From contig NZ_BALC01000006.1 in NCBI RefSeq assembly GCF_000612445.1, positions 62,001-126,000 on the forward strand: a stretch of 64,000 nt of DNA, given 5' to 3'. The first letter of the stretch is position 1. Each line of letters starts with the position of its first letter. Positions 18,348 to 27,028 of this stretch are shown here, piece by piece. The translations under genes and the position numbers were made by a program. The notes below the pieces were generated by a model. That model was not told where the DNA came from. It did not search any database and saw nothing but the letters and a program-made list of their open reading frames with translations. The stretch is from Liquorilactobacillus sucicola DSM 21376 = JCM 15457. GTDB taxonomy: Bacteria; Bacillota; Bacilli; Lactobacillales; Lactobacillaceae.

Positions 18348-19808
18348 TTATTTTTCGGCGAGCTTTTTCTCAATCAATTTTGAAAACCAAGTTAAAATAG
18401 TAATGAGAAGCAGGTAAATAACAGCAACAATTGTCCAGATTCTGAACCCTTCAAGGTTGCGTGCAATGATTATTTTGCCTGTCTGCGTCAATTCGAGAAG
18501 GCCGATTATTGAGAGAATTGAAGTATCTTTAAGTGTAATGATGAATTGATTTATAAAAGATGGGACCATGATTTTGAGCCCTTGAGGCAAAATAATCTTG
18601 CGCATGGCTTTGCTGAAAGGTAGGCCGAGACTTCGTGCCGCTTCCATTTGACCAGTATCCACGGCTTCAATTCCGCCTCTGACAAACGCGGCAGTATACG
18701 CACCTTCATTTAGTGATAAAGTGATAACGCCAGCTGCGAAAGCAGAAATTTTTGTTCCTGTTAGACTAGGAATTCCATTATAGATAAACAGTGCCAGAAC
18801 CAACAAGGGCAATCCACGTAAAATATAAATGAGTGTAACCGAGATGCTTTGGGCGAACTTATTGGGAAGGACACCTAAAAGTCCAAGGAAGATTCCAAAG
18901 ATAGTTGCACAGATAATTGAAACAAGTGTTAGCTCAATGGTTTTGCCGAGGCCCTTCAACAATGCGTCTTTGTTTTGCCGTAATAGACCAATGAAAGTAT
19001 GATTGTTCTTCTGAGTTGTTGAGTTCAGTTCTTGCTGCTGTTTTGTGGCAGAGTTGTCTAAATATGTATTGACAATTTTATTATATTGACCGTTTTTCTT
19101 TATTTTTCTTAATCCTGCATTGAATTTAGTCAGTAGTTCTTGATTCTGTCCTTTCATAACAGCAAATCCATAATGGCCCCCCTGAGCGGGCTTAGTAACG
19201 ATTTTTAGTTTGAGACCGGTTTTAATGGCATATTGCATGACAGGGTTATCTTCAAAGCAAGCAATAGAATTACCGGTAGTAACATCATTATACATGTTGT
19301 CGGAATCATCAAAGATAACCGTTCTAAAGCCGTATTTTGCCTTCAATGATTCGGCGTAAGCAGCAGCGGCAGTGCCAGTTTTTAATGCAACTCTTTTTCC
19401 ACGTAATTGTTTAAAATTGCGGATATGGCTGTTTTTAGCTACAGCCATCACAAACCCTGTTTTGTAGTAAGGATCTGAAAAGTCGAATTTTTCTTGCCGT
19501 TCAGGTGTGATGGCCATTCCCGCCATTACGCCATCTATTTGTCCAGATTGTAGTGCTTGGACAGCTGCATTGAAGCCGATTGCTTTAATATTGACTTTGA
19601 AATTTTCGGTTTTGGCAATGGCGTTCATCAGATCGATATCGATTCCGACGTACTTATTGTTTGAATTTGCGAATTCAAATGGAGGATATGTAACATCTGT
19701 TCCGATCTGATATGTCTTCTCTGCAGCGTGAGCAGGCATAACTGCAAGGTGGGCGAAGGTTAGCAGACTGAGAAAAAATAGTAGAACTGATAGGTATATC
19801 TTGCGCAA
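18348..19808 (-). CDS. Amino acid ABC transporter, substrate-binding protein fused to permease (GlnP/ArtQ type)
   Basis: 486 residues: signal peptide (1-29), an SBP_bac_3 domain for polar amino acids (about 33-255, TYPPFEFANSN, GMAITPERQEKFDFSDPYY), a linker, then a permease domain (about 275-486) with the ATPase-contacting EAA loop EAARSLGLPFSKAMRKIILP. The binding domain is tethered to the channel, as in lactic acid bacterial GlnP. Unusually for this family, the ATPase gene is not next to it: the gene ends at a terminator and has nothing co-directional upstream. TTG start 19808 with GTGAGG upstream. Substrate not determinable. Confidence 0.9.
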   Translation of the reverse strand: MRKIYLSVLLFFLSLLTFAHLAVMPAHAAEKTYQIGTDVTYPPFEFANSNNKYVGIDIDLMNAIAKTENFKVNIKAIGFNAAVQALQSGQIDGVMAGMAITPERQEKFDFSDPYYKTGFVMAVAKNSHIRNFKQLRGKRVALKTGTAAAAYAESLKAKYGFRTVIFDDSDNMYNDVTTGNSIACFEDNPVMQYAIKTGLKLKIVTKPAQGGHYGFAVMKGQNQELLTKFNAGLRKIKKNGQYNKIVNTYLDNSATKQQQELNSTTQKNNHTFIGLLRQNKDALLKGLGKTIELTLVSIICATIFGIFLGLLGVLPNKFAQSISVTLIYILRGLPLLVLALFIYNGIPSLTGTKISAFAAGVITLSLNEGAYTAAFVRGGIEAVDTGQMEAARSLGLPFSKAMRKIILPQGLKIMVPSFINQFIITLKDTSILSIIGLLELTQTGKIIIARNLEGFRIWTIVAVIYLLLITILTWFSKLIEKKLAEK

Positions 19809-20003
19809 GAAAAAAACCTCACTCTCATTTTTATGGTGATGCTAAGAATACTATTCAAAAATTATACCGCCTTTATGATAACATAAGAAACGTCTTCTTT
19901 TGATAAGAGGGTTAAGTAAAAATGTAAACACGAAATGCGTATTTTATGTTGAAAGCGTTTTATTTATGTAGTAAGATTTTCTGTTAGGGAGGGCGACCAA
20001 AGT

Positions 20004-20875
20004 ATGAAAATATTGACGCTGAATTGTCATACTACAACTGAATGTGATTCCAAGAAGCAGATGGCGGCGATTGTCGATGTTATCGTTAGTGAAAAAATCA
20101 CTTCTTTTTGTCTTCAGGAAGTCAAACAAGAGCGCACCGGCAGAATAGTTGACCATTCTGTCTTAAAAAAGTTGAGTTTTATTGAAGCCCAAGAAGGTGA
20201 AGTGCAGATTAGAGAAAGTAATTTTGCTTTTCTTCTCCAGAAAGAATTACGAAAAGTAAAAAGCAACTTTTCGTGGACTTGGGCTGATTCATATGAAGAA
20301 GACGAAGCTAATATCGGTTTGGCTATTTTTTCAAAAATTAGTTTTTCTGCTGTTAAAACCAAAATGTTGACGAGAGACCTTGTTCACAAGGGACGATGTA
20401 AAAGAAGAAGTGTAGCAGTTTGTTTGGAAAATAGTCAGGTGCTCGTGAATGTCCACTTTAGCGAGCAGTACAATCAGTTTTTACTTGAGTGGGGTAACTT
20501 GATTAAATGGATCAAAGAAATAAAAAAAGAAAATGTGCTTTTTGTGATGGGGGATTTTAATATTGATGCAGAAAGCAACAGGATAGGCTACAAAAAATTA
20601 TGCGAATATTTTCAAGATACTTATATGGCTGCTCTTTCGCGCGGAGATGGGCTAACTGTTCGTGGGGCAGTCAAGGGTGGCAGGATAGTAAGATAGGCAA
20701 ACGAATTGATTATATTTTAGCTCAACCTGCCCAGTCGATTATCTCTAGCCGTATTTACTTCGAGGGAGATTTGACTCCAAGAATTTCAAGTCATGCCGGA
20801 GTAGTTATTGAAACGGACGATGTGCACTGCAATGAGGGCTTCGCAAATGCCGCTTCTATGTCTATGTGGAATTAA
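20004..20875 (+). pseudogene. Endonuclease/exonuclease/phosphatase (EEP) family protein, frameshifted
   Basis: Two frames, 20004-20696 and a continuation to 20875, give about 290 residues of an EEP phosphohydrolase/nuclease. N-terminal MKILTLNCHT and FCLQEVK carry the Asn and metal Glu, FVMGDFNID the catalytic Asp-Asn pair, and the second frame supplies GKRIDYIL and ISSHAGVV (His; the usual SDH is SSH). The break lies between about 20664 and 20680 (GGGGCAGTCAAGGGTGG); one missing base restores the frame into GWQDSKIGKRIDYIL. DNA, phosphoinositide or sphingomyelin substrates are all possible. No signal peptide is seen. The SD GGGAGGG lies upstream. Confidence 0.8.
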
Positions 20876-20883
20876 GCTAAACA

Positions 20884-20945
20884 AATACACCGTATCAATC
20901 AAAGAAATTCTGCCTTTCAAGCTTCTTTGATTGATACGGTGTATT
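20884..20945. terminator. Perfect 23-bp stem hairpin after the EEP gene
   Basis: AATACACCGTATCAATCAAA (20884-20903), continuing as GAA, pairs perfectly with 20923-20945 around a 16-base loop. No T-run follows on the plus strand, so it may act by stability alone or serve another role. Confidence 0.6.
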
Positions 20946-21019
20946 CGTGGTGCAAAAAATCTTAGATAACCTTTTGTGCCGTTTCGGTTAAGAATAAACC
21001 TGATAAATTTTAGTGGTAA

Positions 21020-21847
21020 TTAGTGAATTAACATGAAGTACCCGATAACGATGATTCCTAAAATTATGCGATACCATCCGAAAGCTTTGAAATCATTTTT
21101 CTTAACATAGTTCAATAAGAAACGAATTGATATGTATGCGACAACAAAGGAAACTAAAACGCCGACTGCTAGGACGACTCCTGGCAAGCCAGCGAGGGAC
21201 CCACCATGTTTAAAGAACTTATAGAGTTTAAGCAAAGAAGCGCCGAACATAGTTGGAATCGCAAGGAAAAATGAAAACTCAGTTGCGACATACCGTGAAG
21301 TACCAATCGCGATACCACCTAGGATAGTTGAACCAGAACGTGATGTTCCAGGTACGAGTGAAAGTATTTGGAAGATACCGATTGCGATTGCTGTTTTGTA
21401 AGATAGAGTATTCAGATCAGCATAGCGGGGTTCAATGTCACGATTACGATTCTCGATGACAATGAACAAGATACCATAGACAATAAGTGCCATTGAGACG
21501 ACAAGCCAGTTCATCAAATGTTCATCCATCCAGTCATTTAGCGGCAGACCTATGATTGCGGATGGAAGGACAGCAATGATTACTTTCTTCCATAGGGTCC
21601 AAGTGTTCTTCTTTTCAACTGAACTTTTCCGAGGCGACCATGGATTTAACTTGTGGAAGTAAATAACAACAACTGCCATGATAGCTCCAAGTTGAATTAC
21701 AACGTTGAACATATCAATAAATTGTGATGTTTGTCCCAATTTTATGAACTGATCGACCAACACCAGATGCCCAGTTGAACTAATAGGCAGAAATTCTGTG
21801 ACACCTTCGACTATTCCTAATATTATGGCTTTGATAATATCAAACAT
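21020..21847 (-). CDS. uppP: Undecaprenyl-diphosphatase (UppP/BacA)
   Basis: 275 residues, integral membrane. It removes a phosphate from undecaprenyl diphosphate so the lipid carrier for peptidoglycan and other wall polymers is recycled; extra copies give bacitracin resistance. Both family signatures are clear: [20 protein letters not shown] at the N-terminus and [12 protein letters not shown] in the middle. SD GAAGGAGA seven bases before ATG 21847. Monocistronic. Confidence 0.97.
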   Translation of the reverse strand: MFDIIKAIILGIVEGVTEFLPISSTGHLVLVDQFIKLGQTSQFIDMFNVVIQLGAIMAVVVIYFHKLNPWSPRKSSVEKKNTWTLWKKVIIAVLPSAIIGLPLNDWMDEHLMNWLVVSMALIVYGILFIVIENRNRDIEPRYADLNTLSYKTAIAIGIFQILSLVPGTSRSGSTILGGIAIGTSRYVATEFSFFLAIPTMFGASLLKLYKFFKHGGSLAGLPGVVLAVGVLVSFVVAYISIRFLLNYVKKNDFKAFGWYRIILGIIVIGYFMLIH

Positions 21848-22012
21848 AAAGATTCTCCTTCATACATTAAAAATTAATTTCACTGTATCATCATACTTCA
21901 TTTGAACCTGATAAACAATTTTAGTTAGTTGTTTTAGGCTCGCTTAAAGGAAAATTAACTTAGCGCCTAGCTTTTTTTGATTCAGATCAGTAAATTGAGA
22001 TTGCACCACAAA

Positions 22013-22056
22013 AAATGAACTTGCAAAACAAGTAAGTTTGGTCTGCAAGTTCATTT
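22013..22056 (-). terminator. Terminator of the T-box/mhpD transcript
   Basis: Minus-strand stem AAATGAACTTGCA / TGCAAGTTCATTT followed on that strand by TTTTTTG. Confidence 0.8.
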
Positions 22057-22077
22057 AAATAGATTGATATAATTCAG

Positions 22078-22884
22078 TTATTTAGTAACTTTGAGTTCAA
22101 CGGTACCTAACCCATGGCTGAAAGATACATCCCATTTTCCAGCAGTTAGTTTCGGTGGCAGAACGAATGTCCCAGAAGAAACCATTTGGTCAGCTTTGAA
22201 CTTCTTGCCTTGAGATTCAAGTTTTTCTACAAGCCAGTGGAGTGATTTTAGTGGATTCCCCAATACTTCAGAAGAAACTCCATCTTTGACCTTTCTACTA
22301 TCGTGGTGTAACTCGCATTTTACTTCTGCAACTTCTTCAACGGTAGAGAAGACTTCATTTGTGTCATGTTCTTGACCGTAGACAACTAAACCACCTACCG
22401 CTGCATCTGACATCACCATGTATTTAGAGAGTGTTGGAAACCAGTCTTTAAAACGTGAGTCCGGAACTTCCAGCCCACCTGCAACTGTCGTCTTATTCAT
22501 TAAGTCTTCGAGTGAATCAGATGCCGAGAGATCTTCTTTTGCACGAAATTCTAGTTCAACTTCGACTAACGGTTCCATGAGTTCCTGTAAGCTCACAACA
22601 GTGGGGGCTTTTAGAAAATGACTGGTTACTTGTGCACCGTATAGTGGAGAGTCTGAATCGAACATTTTCTGGGTCTCAGCACTTGTCAATGACACTTTAT
22701 AACCGCCAACTTGTTCATTTTTTAATTCCGTCAGACGTTCTTGGACTTTGTAAGCTGTGGTAGCATCTGTTACTTGATCTTTCCAATCAGTTTCCTTGAG
22801 TGGTTTCTTTGAAGCATAAGCATTAAAAAGTTCTTGTGCAAATTTTTCTTCAGTTTTTGATAATGTAGTAGTTTGTTGTGTCAT
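22078..22884 (-). CDS. 2-keto-4-pentenoate hydratase/fumarylacetoacetase-like (MhpD family)
   Basis: 268 residues. Homologous in length and pattern to MhpD-type hydratases/4-oxalocrotonate decarboxylases: DATTAYKVQ near the N-terminus, GGYKVSLTS, PLVEVELEFRAKEDL with acidic metal ligands, VVYGQEHDTNEV and the C-terminal HGLGTVELKV. These enzymes add water to, or decarboxylate, 2-oxo acids from aromatic catabolism, a pathway not expected here, so the physiological substrate is unknown. ATG 22884 has GGAGGT upstream; the extension to 22926 lacks an SD. It lies behind a T-box leader and a 37-codon small ORF. Confidence 0.8.
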   Translation of the reverse strand: MTQQTTTLSKTEEKFAQELFNAYASKKPLKETDWKDQVTDATTAYKVQERLTELKNEQVGGYKVSLTSAETQKMFDSDSPLYGAQVTSHFLKAPTVVSLQELMEPLVEVELEFRAKEDLSASDSLEDLMNKTTVAGGLEVPDSRFKDWFPTLSKYMVMSDAAVGGLVVYGQEHDTNEVFSTVEEVAEVKCELHHDSRKVKDGVSSEVLGNPLKSLHWLVEKLESQGKKFKADQMVSSGTFVLPPKLTAGKWDVSFSHGLGTVELKVTK

Positions 22885-22933
22885 GATGAATCTACCTCCG
22901 TTTATTGTGTTTTTTATTTGTGACAATTGAGAT

Positions 22934-23082
22934 AGTCCTCACGGCTTATTTATTAATCATGCCCATAAAAGTGAGGACCAAAGATGTTTTCTTGGAAATG
23001 CCTAGATAAATTACTAATCTGAATATCACTTTTATCAGAGCTTTTAATGCCGCTTTCGCCTTTCATACGTCCTCACCTCACT
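22934..23082 (-). promoter_or_regulatory. Mutually exclusive hairpins around the small ORF
   Basis: On the transcript, GTCCTCAC near the small-ORF stop can pair either with the GTGAGG/GAGGAC of its own SD region (23069-23082) or with GTGAGGAC downstream (22934-22941) ahead of the mhpD SD. The arms are seen in the sequence; switching is inference. Confidence 0.45.
22953..23066 (-). CDS. Small ORF (37 aa) between T-box terminator and mhpD-like gene
   Basis: ATG 23066 is preceded by GAGGTGAGG at good spacing, and the frame runs 37 codons to TAA, starting MKGESGIKSSDKSDIQISNL and ending NIFGPHFYGHD. Hydrophilic, no membrane segment or signal peptide. I recognise no family. It lies after the T-box terminator, so it is made only on readthrough. 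It could be a small protein or a translated leader tuning the downstream gene, since its SD and its 3' end are complementary. Confidence 0.55.
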   Translation of the reverse strand: MKGESGIKSSDKSDIQISNLSRHFQENIFGPHFYGHD

Positions 23083-23098
23083 TTTGATTTAAAATCGA

Positions 23099-23402
23099 AT
23101 AAAAAACGCCCTCTGATTCAAAAATATACTTCTTTGAATCGGAGGACGTCAAAAACGCGTTACCACCTCTTTTTGCATTTTCATTACTGAAAATACCTTA
23201 AGCAAACTACTAATTGTCAATTTGCTGGCCAGATAATGGTGGCAACCAGTGCAAACTACTAAGTAACAAAGGTTCGATGCACAACTCCCAGGTGATTTTC
23301 ACTTATCTTCTTCAGTCTGTCTTGCACCAAATGACAGATCTCTAAGCTGATTCACATAAACTACTTTCCTGATCGGCGTTTTTCTCACTCGAATTTAATT
23401 AT
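23099..23402 (-). promoter_or_regulatory. T-box riboswitch leader, probable Ile specifier
   Basis: Minus-strand order: stem I with the AGTA motif, apical AGAGA and GGTGCAAG loops, specifier-loop side GAAAATCA, the conserved T-box AGAGGTGGTAACGCG (23155-23169), then a terminator with arms 23107-23125 and 23132-23150 followed by TTTTTT. Aligning GAA-A-xxx-A to known glyQS loops makes the specifier ATC (23294-23296), that is Ile. Uncharged tRNA would stabilise the antiterminator and switch on the small ORF and mhpD-like gene. Confidence 0.88.
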
Positions 23403-23409
23403 TGACTGT

Positions 23410-23438
23410 ATCTTAAACTGTAAAAATCATCTTGTCAA
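23410..23438 (-). promoter_or_regulatory. Promoter of the T-box transcript
   Basis: Minus strand -35 TTGACA (23433-23438), 17-bp spacer, -10 TAAGAT (23410-23415). The start point would fall at about 23402, just before stem I. Confidence 0.75.
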
Positions 23439-23580
23439 GCTTTTTTAGTTATTTTTTTTATTGCTGTAGGAAGTGCTAAGAAATGTACAAATTTTCTGAA
23501 GTTAAGCCAGTTATTATTTGTTAGTAGTAACTGAAGTGTAGTACGCTTACGGTGAATAGGAAACCTGAGGGGGCTTGATT

Positions 23581-24402
23581 ATGAAAAAGTATGGTTTGAT
23601 CATACTTGCCGTAGGCAGCATATTACTTGCGGGATGTACCTCACAGTCAAAAAAAGCAGATGATCGCAACACTACAAAAGTAGAAATGAAAAAAGGGCAG
23701 AAGGGAAAAGGCGGCGCACAAGAAGGTGCTCAAAAAGCAGCTGACGAAACTCACTCTAATGCAGCTTGTGCAAAGCAACAGGCGAGGATTTCTATGTTTA
23801 ATAAGAAATTACGTGAAAAATTGGGTGATGTATTACTGCCTGCTGCGGATGGACTTACAAGTGGAAATAATAGACTAAATGTTAGTTATAGTGGTGATAA
23901 TGATGAATACACTATTTCTTACAGTGTTGGTAAAAAGGCAAAGCCCCTCAATGAAGATTCAGCAACTCAAGCGGCACCATATGCGGAATTTACTAAAAAA
24001 AAGTATGATACTACGGAGGAGGCAGCACGACAAATAGATCATCGAACAGTTACTGATTTTGGAGGATTACCAACTGTAGATCTAGGACATAATATCCAGG
24101 GATATATAGAAACAGGTGCAGGACAGCGTTACCTTTACTGGAATGAGGGGAACTGGTCGCTTGTTGTGCATGCGACAGTTGACCAAGAGCAAGATCCAAA
24201 GCAGTTGGCAAAGCAAACGGTCAGTTTATTAGAAGAATACGCCTTACCTTTGCCACGTCTGTATGGGCAGGTTTCTTTTGAGGCTGGGAGTCAGAGTGAA
24301 CAATGCAATCAGGTTATAAGTTGGCAAGATGAAAAAACTGTTTTTAAACTAAGTGCACGTGATTTTACAACGGCAGTCAAAATGGCAGCAAGCGTTAATT
24401 GA
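23581..24402 (+). CDS. Lipoprotein of unknown function
   Basis: About 273 residues. The signal peptide ends in lipobox LLAGC (Cys about residue 19), so it is anchored outside the membrane. A Lys/Gly/Ala/Gln-rich low-complexity linker (about 24-60) follows, then a globular domain of alternating strands (LNVSYSGDNDEYTISYSV, GYIETGAGQRYLYWNEGNWSLVVHA) without a family I can name. Start ATG 23581 with GAGGGGG nine bases before; a TTG two codons earlier is possible. Monocistronic, divergent from the T-box unit. Confidence 0.8.
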   Translation: MKKYGLIILAVGSILLAGCTSQSKKADDRNTTKVEMKKGQKGKGGAQEGAQKAADETHSNAACAKQQARISMFNKKLREKLGDVLLPAADGLTSGNNRLNVSYSGDNDEYTISYSVGKKAKPLNEDSATQAAPYAEFTKKKYDTTEEAARQIDHRTVTDFGGLPTVDLGHNIQGYIETGAGQRYLYWNEGNWSLVVHATVDQEQDPKQLAKQTVSLLEEYALPLPRLYGQVSFEAGSQSEQCNQVISWQDEKTVFKLSARDFTTAVKMAASVN

Positions 24403-24524
24403 TTAAGAAGATGTCAAGCTCTGTTCTAGCGATTCCTTAGGATACTTACTTGAGTTAGGCTTACTTTTTTTATTTTAAGAAATTCATGAACTTTGAAATT
24501 TTAAAAATGTTTTGCAAAATGTAT

Positions 24525-24577
24525 TTGCATTTACACTTAAATGAATTATAATAGTTATGGTTTTAGAATTATTCTAA
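24525..24577 (+). promoter_or_regulatory. ahpC promoter with PerR-like box
   Basis: -35 TTGCAT (24525-24530), 16-bp spacer, -10 TATAAT (24547-24552). A perfect 7-1-7 inverted repeat TTAGAATTATTCTAA (24563-24577) sits at the expected start point. It matches the PerR box TTATAATnATTATAA at all but two symmetric positions, predicting repression by PerR and induction by peroxide. Confidence 0.75.
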
Positions 24578-24598
24578 ACAATAAAAAGGAGGAGTTTT

Positions 24599-25162
24599 AT
24601 GAATTTCATCAATCAAAAATTAGTAGATTTTAAGGTCAATGCTTATCAGCAAGGGGAGACAAAAGAAGTTTCAACAGCGGACGTGTTAGGAAAATGGGCA
24701 GTTTTCTTCTTCTATCCAGCAGATTTTTCGTTCGTTTGCCCGACAGAACTAGGCGACTTGCAAGATCATTATGGGGAATTTAAAAAGGCTAATGCGGAAA
24801 TCTATTCTGTTTCTGAGGACAGCGAATTTGTCCATAAGGCTTGGGCCGAAGCAACAGATACGATAGGTAAAGTTCAATATCCGATGCTGGCTGATCCGGC
24901 TGGCAAGTTAGCTCGTTTCTTTGGTGTATTGGATGAAGAAGCAGGTCAGGCTTTTCGTGGAGTATTTATTGTCGATCCTGAAGGTAAGATAAAATCTTAT
25001 ACGATTAACGATATGGGAATTGGACGCAACGCAAGCGAGATATTAAGAACACTTGAAGCAGCTCAGTTTGTTGCAGAACATGGGGACAAGGTTTGCCCAG
25101 CTAATTGGCATCCAGGTGAAGACACGATTACGCCAAGTCTTGATTTAGTTGGAAAAATATAG
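24599..25162 (+). CDS. ahpC: Alkyl hydroperoxide reductase subunit C (2-Cys peroxiredoxin)
   Basis: 187 residues, standard length. It reduces organic peroxides and H2O2. Peroxidatic Cys47 in ADFSFVCPTEL and resolving Cys166 in GDKVCPANW are both present. SD AAGGAGGAG. It is followed after 18 bases by its disulfide reductase. Confidence 0.97.
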   Translation: MNFINQKLVDFKVNAYQQGETKEVSTADVLGKWAVFFFYPADFSFVCPTELGDLQDHYGEFKKANAEIYSVSEDSEFVHKAWAEATDTIGKVQYPMLADPAGKLARFFGVLDEEAGQAFRGVFIVDPEGKIKSYTINDMGIGRNASEILRTLEAAQFVAEHGDKVCPANWHPGEDTITPSLDLVGKI

Positions 25163-25180
25163 TAAAGCGAGACGATAAGG

Positions 25181-26854
25181 ATGACAGAAAAACACATTTA
25201 TGACACGATTATCATAGGAGCCGGACCAGCAGGATTATCCGCAGGAATCTATGCTGGAAGAGCGACCTTAGATACACTTATCATTGAGAACGATCAAGTA
25301 GGCGGGCAGGTTACAACAACTTCGGTTGTGTGGAACTATCCTGCAGTTGAAAAAATTGATGGGACAGCATTAATGAACAAAATGCAGCATCAAGCTGTAC
25401 ATTTTGGCGCTGAAATAACGCGTGACAATGTGGAATCATATGATTTCGACGGCGATGTTAAAATAGTCCATGGCGCTAAGCAGGATTACTATTGTCGCAG
25501 TGTTATTTTAGCGACTGGTGCTAAACCTAGAAAGTTAGGTTTTCAAGGCGAAGAAGAATTTAAGGGTCGCGGAGTCGCATATTGCTCAACTTGTGATGGT
25601 GAACTGTTTAGCGGTATGCAGGTTTTCGTTGTCGGTGGTGGTTATGCTGCGGCAGAGGAGGCTGATTACTTAACTCGTTATGCACGGCATGTAACAGTCC
25701 TTGTCCGAGAACCAGAATTTACCTGTGCACCTTTGACTGCGGCACGGGCTTTGAACAATCCTAAAGTGGATGTTAAATTCAATACGGAGTTGGCAGCTGT
25801 TCAAGGGAAAAACTATTTGACGAGTGCACGGCTTGTTAACAATAAGACCGGTAAAGAGACTAGTTATCATGTTCCAGAAGGTGAGCAGACTTTTGGGGTA
25901 TTTGTTTATGTAGGGACACAGCCGGCTACCGCAGAGTTAGCAGACACTATCAAATGTGATGAACATGGGTATATTAAGGTTGACGACTGTCAGTCAACTA
26001 ATAAAGAAGGAGTGTTTGCAGCAGGGGATGTTGTCGCTAAACCATTACGCCAAATTGTCACAGCTGCTTCTGATGGAGCAAGCGCGGCCACAGCTGCGGA
26101 ACATTACGTCACTGTGCAGAAACAGCGGCTTAATATTCCAATTCATCCTGCAGCCGCTACACAAGAGCAAAGTGCCAAAACATTTGGACAAACGACAGAT
26201 TTAGAGACGAAGGCGAAAAAACAACCGGTGCACGAAGGTCAATGGTTTAATGCCGAGTTGCAGACACAACTGCAGGGGGTTTTTAGCAAGCTTGAATCAG
26301 ATATTACCTTGTTACACTTGGATGATGGCAGTGCAAAGAGTCAAGAACTTGGAGCATTTGCCAAGGAATTTGCAGCAATGGATAAGCATGTGCATTATGA
26401 ACTTAAACACGCTGTTTCAGATGAACAACGGCTGCCGGCGTTGAGTATTTTGGACGCCGAAGAGAATACATTGGGAATCAGGTTCAGTGGAATCCCAACT
26501 GGACATGAACTTAACTCATTAGTGCTGGCTCTTTATAATGCTGCAGGGCCAGGGCAGGCAATTGAGCCTGCGTTAGAAGAACGAATCAAAGCACTGCCGA
26601 AAACTAAGATCGAGATAGGAATTGCATTGACCTGTCATTTTTGCCCAGATGTTGTAGCGGCTTGTCAGCATATGGCCATCCTTAATCCTGCTGTTTCTGC
26701 TGAAATGATTGATTTGCAAATGTTTCCAGAATTGAGAAATGAAAAGCATATCATGAGTGTCCCAGCAACTATTATTAATGATGGTGATGTTATTTTTGGA
26801 AGTCAGACATTGGAACAGTTAGTTACTGCGTGCGAAAAAATAGCAGCAGTTTAG
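25181..26854 (+). CDS. AhpF-like peroxiredoxin reductase with permuted domain order
   Basis: 557 residues. The N-terminal part (1-310) is a thioredoxin-reductase module with FAD motif IIIGAGPAGLSAG, redox pair Cys135/Cys138 in YCSTCDG, NADPH motif VVGGGYAAAEEA and the C-terminal FAD block VFAAGDV. The C-terminal part (about 350-557) is the double thioredoxin-like fold of AhpF with TCHFCPD (Cys485/Cys488). In enteric AhpF that fold is N-terminal, so the order is reversed here. It should pass electrons NADH to FAD to CxxC to CHFC to AhpC. Co-transcribed with ahpC, 18-base gap. Confidence 0.9.
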   Translation: MTEKHIYDTIIIGAGPAGLSAGIYAGRATLDTLIIENDQVGGQVTTTSVVWNYPAVEKIDGTALMNKMQHQAVHFGAEITRDNVESYDFDGDVKIVHGAKQDYYCRSVILATGAKPRKLGFQGEEEFKGRGVAYCSTCDGELFSGMQVFVVGGGYAAAEEADYLTRYARHVTVLVREPEFTCAPLTAARALNNPKVDVKFNTELAAVQGKNYLTSARLVNNKTGKETSYHVPEGEQTFGVFVYVGTQPATAELADTIKCDEHGYIKVDDCQSTNKEGVFAAGDVVAKPLRQIVTAASDGASAATAAEHYVTVQKQRLNIPIHPAAATQEQSAKTFGQTTDLETKAKKQPVHEGQWFNAELQTQLQGVFSKLESDITLLHLDDGSAKSQELGAFAKEFAAMDKHVHYELKHAVSDEQRLPALSILDAEENTLGIRFSGIPTGHELNSLVLALYNAAGPGQAIEPALEERIKALPKTKIEIGIALTCHFCPDVVAACQHMAILNPAVSAEMIDLQMFPELRNEKHIMSVPATIINDGDVIFGSQTLEQLVTACEKIAAV

Positions 26855-26879
26855 CAAAAACGATACAGTTTTTATTATA

Positions 26880-26954
26880 AAGTTAACACACAATAAAAGA
26901 AGGACTGGTCAAAATTTAAACTTGATCCGGTCCTTCTTTTATTGTGTATTAACT
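26880..26954 (+). terminator. Terminator of the ahpC operon
   Basis: Long stem: AAGTTAACACACAATAAAAG continuing to AAGGACTGG pairs with CCGGTCCTTCTTTTATTGTG and onwards to 26954. It shares the GGACTGG..TCAAA core with other terminators in the window. Confidence 0.85.
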
Positions 26955-27028
26955 TGGTTTAATAGTCAGTTTTTTTGTTTGAACACGAATTATGCAAGGT
27001 TTACCGCCGACTGCCATCTGACTATCTA

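Noticed and set aside
22885-22926. Longer N-terminus for the MhpD-family protein
   Set aside because: It lacks a ribosome binding site, whereas ATG 22884 follows GGAGGT and begins at the family's usual N-terminus.
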